Positions 5,720 through 9,540 of a DNA stretch of 9,540 nucleotides are shown one piece after another. Numbering within the stretch: position 1 is the stretch's first letter; each line of letters opens with the position of its first letter. Where the stretch lies: the NCBI GenBank assembly GCA_039698075.1, contig JBDKTJ010000143.1, positions 1 through 9,540 of the forward strand, given 5' to 3'. A program made the translations under genes and the position numbers. Under the pieces are notes generated by a model. It did no database searches and was not told the origin of the DNA. It was given only the letters and a program-made list of their open reading frames with translations. This DNA is from JAJFVC01 sp039698075 (lineage in GTDB: Bacteria; Planctomycetota; Planctomycetia; Pirellulales; Thermoguttaceae).

Positions 5720-6667
5720 ATGTCGTCCCCGATCAAAAACCGTTACGAGTTTCTTTGCCTCTTTGATTGCGAAAACGGCAACCCCAACGGCGATCCCGAC
5801 GCCGGCAATGCGCCGCGCGTCGATCCCGAAGATATGCACGGACTTGTGTCCGATGTGGCGATCAAACGTCGAATTCGGAACTACGTGCAAATTGCGCGGG
5901 GCAACAAATCGCCCAATGCAGTCTTTATTGAACAGGCTACAAACCTGAACCGGCCGATTGTCGTGGCTCACGAGGAGACGGGCAATCCGGAACCGACCCA
6001 AAAAGGAGCTTCGAAAGCCCAGGTCGAGAAAGCCCGCGATTGGATGTGTCGGCAATTTTACGATGTCCGAGCGTTCGGCGCGGTGATGAGCACGGGTCCC
6101 AACGCCGGTCAAGTTCGAGGCCCCGTACAGGTGGCCTTCTCGCGATCCTACGATCCGGTTCTCCCATTGGACGTTTCCATCACGCGAATGGCCGTGGCCG
6201 AAGACGTCAAGGGCGCGAAGTCAAGCGGCGATTATGTCAAATGGGAAAGCGAGCAAGACGAAGACAAGCTTCGCACGATGGGCCGCAAGTCGATCATCCC
6301 TTACGGTCTCTATGGGTGCCGCGGATTCATCAGCGCCTATCTCGCCGAGAAGACCGGTTTCAGCGAGGATGACCTCGAATTACTGTGGGAGGCCCTGAAA
6401 AACATGTACGAACATGATCGCTCGGCCAGCAAAGGACTGATGACCGTCCAAAGGCTGTTCGCGTTCAAGCACGTCGGCACCGACACCGACAAGGATCAAC
6501 GGGCGCGGCAGGCCATTCTTGGCTGCGCGCCGGCCCACGCGTTGTTCGATCTAGTCAAGGTTGCCAAGAAACCCGAGGCCGTCAGTCCTCGCTGCTTCGG
6601 CGACTACACAGTCACGGTCGATCGTGACAAGTTGCCGGCTGGCGTCGAGTTGCTCGAACTGCTCTAA
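5720..6667 (+). CDS. cas7c: Cas7c (Csd2), backbone subunit of type I-C Cascade
   Basis: Cas7c polymerises along the crRNA spacer to form the Cascade backbone; its thumbs kink every sixth base of the guide. The 315-residue product has the Csd2 signatures: ENGNPNGDPDAGNAPRVDPE (18-37), VSDVAIKRRIRNYV (43-56), FYDVRAFGAVMSTG (113-126), GPVQVAFSRSYDPVLP (134-149) and MGRKSIIPYGLY (187-198). The frame is open back to 5639, but ATG 5720 gives the family N-terminus just before the conserved NGNPNGDPD block and has GGAG (5705-5708) 11 nt upstream. An 85-nt gap precedes cas4; no terminator is evident there, so the operon probably continues. Confidence 0.96.
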   Translation: MSSPIKNRYEFLCLFDCENGNPNGDPDAGNAPRVDPEDMHGLVSDVAIKRRIRNYVQIARGNKSPNAVFIEQATNLNRPIVVAHEETGNPEPTQKGASKAQVEKARDWMCRQFYDVRAFGAVMSTGPNAGQVRGPVQVAFSRSYDPVLPLDVSITRMAVAEDVKGAKSSGDYVKWESEQDEDKLRTMGRKSIIPYGLYGCRGFISAYLAEKTGFSEDDLELLWEALKNMYEHDRSASKGLMTVQRLFAFKHVGTDTDKDQRARQAILGCAPAHALFDLVKVAKKPEAVSPRCFGDYTVTVDRDKLPAGVELLELL

Positions 6668-6752
6668 GCGTCCATGGCAGTGCAACGGCACGACGCGGGA
6701 ATGCATCGATTTACCCCGCGCCGTGCCTCCATTTGTGTTGGAGGACTCGCCG

Positions 6753-7433
6753 ATGTACGCCGAGGACGATTGGTTGCCGATTTCCGCGTTGCAGCACTTG
6801 GAATACTGTCCCAGGCGGTGTGCACTGGTGCATGTCGAAGGGGTATGGGCCGACAATGCGCAAACCGCCGAAGGACGCACGTTGCACGAACGGGCTCATG
6901 AAGCAAAAAGCGAAAACGTCGGCGACATTCGGGTTGCCCGCCAATTACGGCTGTGCTCGCGAGAACTTGGGCTCTTTGGCATTGCGGACGTCGTCGAGTT
7001 TCGGCCGACTGAAAGCCTTGACGAACGAACGCTCACGCTGCCAGATTCGCTAAATCGCTGGACTGCGATGCCTGTCGAATATAAGCGAGGGCGTCGCAAA
7101 CCGGAAATTTCCTATATGGTGCAGCTCTGCGCCCAGGCCCTTTGCCTCGAAGAAATGCTTGGCGGCTTGGTGCCCATCGGCGCGCTCTACCACGGCCAAA
7201 GCCGACGGCGCCAAGTGGTGCAATTCGACGTGGCGCTCCGCACCCGCACATGGAACCGCGCCCACGAACTGCATCGGCTGGTGGAATCTCGTATTGTGCC
7301 TGCGCCCAACTACGGTCCGAAGTGCAAGTATTGCTCGTTGGTCGGCCGATGTATGCCAAAGCTTTCCCGTGCGCGTTCGGCGCGAGATTACGTGGCTAAT
7401 GAAATCCGAACTATCGCGGGAGATCCAATGTGA
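6753..7433 (+). CDS. cas4: Cas4, RecB-like iron-sulfur nuclease for prespacer processing
   Basis: Cas4 works with Cas1-Cas2 to trim prespacers and to select the PAM-side end. The 226-residue protein has the four-cysteine iron-sulfur set: one near the N-terminus (C19 or C23 in YCPRRC) and three at the C-terminus (C191, C194, C200 in CKYCSLVGRC). The RecB-type nuclease residues are H45 or H49 in GRTLHERAH, D79 in GIAD, E109 and K111 in PVEYKRG, and Q124 in the VQLCAQAL helix. I chose ATG 6753, with GGAGGA (6740-6745) 7 nt upstream; upstream codons from 6561 overlap cas7c out of frame and are unlike Cas4. The gene ends in a 4-nt overlap with cas1. Confidence 0.95.
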   Translation: MYAEDDWLPISALQHLEYCPRRCALVHVEGVWADNAQTAEGRTLHERAHEAKSENVGDIRVARQLRLCSRELGLFGIADVVEFRPTESLDERTLTLPDSLNRWTAMPVEYKRGRRKPEISYMVQLCAQALCLEEMLGGLVPIGALYHGQSRRRQVVQFDVALRTRTWNRAHELHRLVESRIVPAPNYGPKCKYCSLVGRCMPKLSRARSARDYVANEIRTIAGDPM

Positions 7434-8461
7434 AAAAGCATGACAACACGCTCTACGTAACGAGTCAGGGGACCTATTTGGCTCGCGACGGCGCCAGCGT
7501 CCTGGTTCGCATGAAAAAGGAGACGCGGCTGCGTGTGCCAATCCACAATCTCGGCGGCATCGTATGTTTTGGCAACGTCGGATGCAGCCCCTTTTTGATG
7601 GGTCTCTGCGGCGAGCAGGGCGTGAGCTTGTCGTTCCTCACGAAAAACGGCCGGTTTCTAGCTCGAGTCCTCGGATCGCAGACCGGCAACGTCCAGCTTC
7701 GCCGCGCGCAACACCGTGCGACGAGCGATCTTTCGACGGCCGCCGACTTTGCCCGCAATATCGTAGCGGCGAAAATCGCCAATGCTCGTACCGTACTTCA
7801 ACGAGGCCGACGAGATCATCCCGACCGCGTTCTTTCGCAAAACGTCGAAGCCACCATTCGTCGTCTGGGTGATCTCATTAAAGGGCTTGAACGCTCCATG
7901 TCTCTGGATGAAGTGCGCGGCGTCGAAGGCGAAGCGGCGCGATGGTACTTCGGCGCCTTCGACGATTTGATCCTTCAGCAAAAGCAGGCGTTTTTCTTCC
8001 ATGAACGAACTCGCCGCCCGCCACGTGACAACATGAACGCCCTGTTGTCTTTCCTCTATGCCATACTCACCCATGATGTTGCCGCCGCATGCCAGTCCGT
8101 GGGGCTCGACCCGCAGATGGGGTTTTTGCATGGCGATCGACCGGGCCGAGCGTCATTGGCCCTTGATTTGATCGAAGAGTGTCGTCCGATGATCGCTGAT
8201 CGTGTGGCTCTTTCTCTGGTCAATCGACAACAAATTGAAGAACGCGGTTTTACACGAACCGAAACTGGAGGCGTTGAAATGAATGATGCAACGCGGAAAA
8301 CTGTTCTCGTTGGTTATCAGAAACGAAAGGATGAAGAAATCTTGCACCCGTTTCTAAAGGAAAAGATCACCCTTGGGCTCCTTCCACATGTACAGGCAGG
8401 ACTCCTGGCCCGCTGGCTTCGCGGTGAACTGGACGCCTATCCGTCGTTCTTCTGGAAATAA
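7430..8461 (+). CDS. cas1: Cas1, CRISPR integrase
   Basis: Cas1 with Cas2 inserts new spacers at the leader end of the array. The 343-residue protein has the N-terminal beta domain and the C-terminal helical catalytic domain. The metal-binding residues are visible: E166 in GVEGEAARWYF, H234 in GFLHGDRPGR, and the acidic group D246/E249/E250 in LALDLIEECRP. Translation starts at a GTG (7430-7432) that overlaps the cas4 stop as GTGA, with GGGAG (7418-7422) 7 nt upstream, which indicates translational coupling with cas4. A gap of 8 nt separates it from cas2. The active site looks intact. Confidence 0.97.
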   Translation: MKKHDNTLYVTSQGTYLARDGASVLVRMKKETRLRVPIHNLGGIVCFGNVGCSPFLMGLCGEQGVSLSFLTKNGRFLARVLGSQTGNVQLRRAQHRATSDLSTAADFARNIVAAKIANARTVLQRGRRDHPDRVLSQNVEATIRRLGDLIKGLERSMSLDEVRGVEGEAARWYFGAFDDLILQQKQAFFFHERTRRPPRDNMNALLSFLYAILTHDVAAACQSVGLDPQMGFLHGDRPGRASLALDLIEECRPMIADRVALSLVNRQQIEERGFTRTETGGVEMNDATRKTVLVGYQKRKDEEILHPFLKEKITLGLLPHVQAGLLARWLRGELDAYPSFFWK

Positions 8462-8469
8462 CCGATATC

Positions 8470-8760
8470 ATGTTGGTCCTGGTAACTTATGACGTCAATG
8501 TGGAGACATCCGAGGGACGCCGTCGTCTGCGACACATTGCAAAGATTTGTAAAGATCACGGACAGCGTGTGCAACACTCCGTCTTCGAATGTCTGGTTGA
8601 CCCGGCGATGTGGGTGTCACTTAAAGCAAAACTGGAAACAGAGATCGAACCGGAAACGGACAGTTTGCGGTACTATTTTCTGGGCAGCAATTGGCAACGT
8701 CGCGTTGAGCATGTCGGCGCAAAACCCTCCTATGATCCCGAAGGGCCTCTGATCGCATAG
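8470..8760 (+). CDS. cas2: Cas2, adaptation complex subunit
   Basis: Cas2 is the small ferredoxin-fold dimer that bridges two Cas1 dimers and sets prespacer length. The 96-residue protein begins MLVLVTYDVNVET with the conserved D8 at the end of the first beta strand, and includes the typical RLRHIAKICKDHGQRVQHSV and RYYFLGSNW stretches. Only a weak GGAA (8454-8457) lies 12 nt before ATG 8470, so translation is probably coupled to cas1, whose stop lies 8 nt upstream. It is the last cas gene and directly precedes the leader and array. Confidence 0.96.
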   Translation: MLVLVTYDVNVETSEGRRRLRHIAKICKDHGQRVQHSVFECLVDPAMWVSLKAKLETEIEPETDSLRYYFLGSNWQRRVEHVGAKPSYDPEGPLIA

Positions 8761-8943
8761 CTGTTCCGCGAACCTGGAGTGCTGAAAAATGATCGGGAGG
8801 TTCGCGGTGGACGTTACCTATGATTTGGCCAAATGTTAGAGTAAATTCGACATTGTCGAAGCGATCCTTATAGATCATTGTTGTTGCCGTTCGCGGAACT
8901 TACTTGGCAACCCCTTGCAACAAAAGAAGTTAGCGACGACAGA
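8761..8943 (+). promoter_or_regulatory. CRISPR leader between cas2 and the first repeat
   Basis: This 183-bp gene-free stretch precedes the first repeat on the side expected from the repeat orientation, whose ATTGAAAC end faces right. It should hold the array promoter and the signals for spacer insertion. A candidate promoter is TTCGAC (8846-8851) with TATAGA (8869-8874) 17 bp away, but both hexamers are poor. A 15-bp palindrome, TTCGACATTGTCGAA (8846-8860), overlaps the candidate -35. The frames open through this stretch and into the array look like repeat artefacts rather than genes. Confidence 0.75.
8763..8899. repeat. Three-part inverted repeat built on GTTC(C)GCG(G)AAC in the leader
   Basis: CCGCGAACCT (8766-8775) is perfectly complementary to AGGTTCGCGG (8798-8807), a 10-bp stem with a 22-nt loop right after cas2. 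The same left arm, extended as GTTCCGCGAAC (8763-8773), is an 11-bp inverted match to GTTCGCGGAAC (8889-8899), which ends 45 bp before the first repeat. There is no T-tract after the first hairpin, so it is not a classical terminator. From memory, similar GCGAACC/GGTTCGC hairpins often follow cas2 in other I-C loci; this needs an alignment to confirm. Confidence 0.7.
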
Positions 8944-9540
8944 GTCGCCCGTCACGCACGGGCGTGGATTGAAACGGCGTCGTCCGAGAGCGGCAGCGAC
9001 GACGACACGGTCGCCCGTCACGCACGGGCGTGGATTGAAACTTTGGATAAATTAGCCGACCATTATGGGACAAAGTCGCCCGTCACGCACGGGCGTGGAT
9101 TGAAACGATGTGCCTGGCGATTGGGATCAACTCATGCTTGGTCGCCCGTCACGCACGGGCGTGGATTGAAACCGGTTGATGGAGAGTGGTTCGTTAGCGT
9201 ATCTGGGTCGCCCGTCACGCACGGGCGTGGATTGAAACATAGAGGCGTAGCACACCCGCCCTCGCCGAGGGGTCGCCCGTCACGCACGGGCGTGGATTGA
9301 AACGGTACGGAACGCAAGGGGGTGTTTGGGATAAACGGTCGCCCGTCACGCACGGGCGTGGATTGAAACCACGACCTCGAACCGCGATGTACCACCTCGG
9401 TCGGTCGCCCGTCACGCACGGGCGTGGATTGAAACTTACGCCCAGCAACACTGAATTAGGACACTACCCGTCGCCCGTCACGCACGGGCGTGGATTGAAA
9501 CTGGCAGACTTTAGCATCACATCTCGCGCCCACGTAGGTC
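8944..9540 (+). CRISPR. Type I-C CRISPR array, at least 9 repeats, continues past the window edge
   Basis: Nine identical 32-nt repeats start at 8944, 9010, 9075, 9141, 9207, 9272, 9338, 9404 and 9470. The eight complete spacers between them are 34, 33, 34, 34, 33, 34, 34 and 34 nt. Each repeat begins GTCGCCCGTCACGC and ends GGGCGTGGATTGAAAC, the typical I-C type. CGCCCGT and ACGGGCG form a 7-bp stem around a 5-nt loop, leaving an 11-nt 3' handle that becomes the crRNA 5' tag after Cas5c cleavage. The ninth spacer starts at 9502. The last three bases (9538-9540) are GTC, so a tenth repeat may begin there after a 36-nt spacer. The leader is on the left, so the leftmost spacers are the newest. 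No spacer origin can be told by eye. Confidence 0.99.

Noticed and set aside
8878..9451. ORFs of 78-140 codons across the leader and array on both strands
   Set aside because: Their products are periodic translations of the CRISPR repeat (SPVTHGRGLK or FNPRPCVTGD) and are not genes.

Overview
The window holds one essentially complete type I-C CRISPR-Cas locus, all on the + strand. It suggests a bacterium of moderately high GC content with Shine-Dalgarno-led genes. Nothing in the sequence fixes the phylum; the general feel is of a planctomycete-like or similar environmental bacterium, and that is only a guess.

Layout. Positions 1-397 contain no confident gene. There is a possible decayed minus-strand ORF, and a sigma70-like promoter that fits a cas3 start at ATG 398 better than the longer GTG start at 227. 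The HD-nuclease/helicase gene cas3 runs from 398 to 2788. A 272-bp gap follows, then a tightly packed operon: cas5c, cas8c (with cas11c made from an internal start), cas7c, cas4, cas1 and cas2. After cas2 come a 183-bp leader rich in inverted repeats and a CRISPR array of at least nine identical 32-nt repeats with 33-36-nt spacers. The array runs off the right edge.

How it works together. Cas4-Cas1-Cas2 acquire spacers. Cas5c cuts the array transcript at the base of each repeat hairpin, leaving the 11-nt 5' handle TGGATTGAAAC. Cas5c, Cas7c, Cas8c and Cas11c form Cascade on the crRNA. Cas3 is recruited to degrade the target.

Most notable observation. The gap between cas3 and cas5c holds a lone degenerate copy of the CRISPR repeat (29 of 32 bases) on the minus strand. 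It is followed by a 33-nt spacer-like segment and a hairpin-plus-T-tract terminator. The first 16 nt of that segment match the transcription start region of the cas5c operon promoter (TTGACA-N17-TACAAT) at 14 positions. The only two mismatches are at positions 6 and 12, the bases that type I Cascade flips out and does not read. This looks like a crRNA-like Cas-regulating RNA (CreR type) by which Cascade would repress its own operon. The match is too short to license Cas3 cutting, and cas3, on a separate promoter, would escape repression. The promoter, repeat and match are read directly from the sequence; the regulatory function is inferred.
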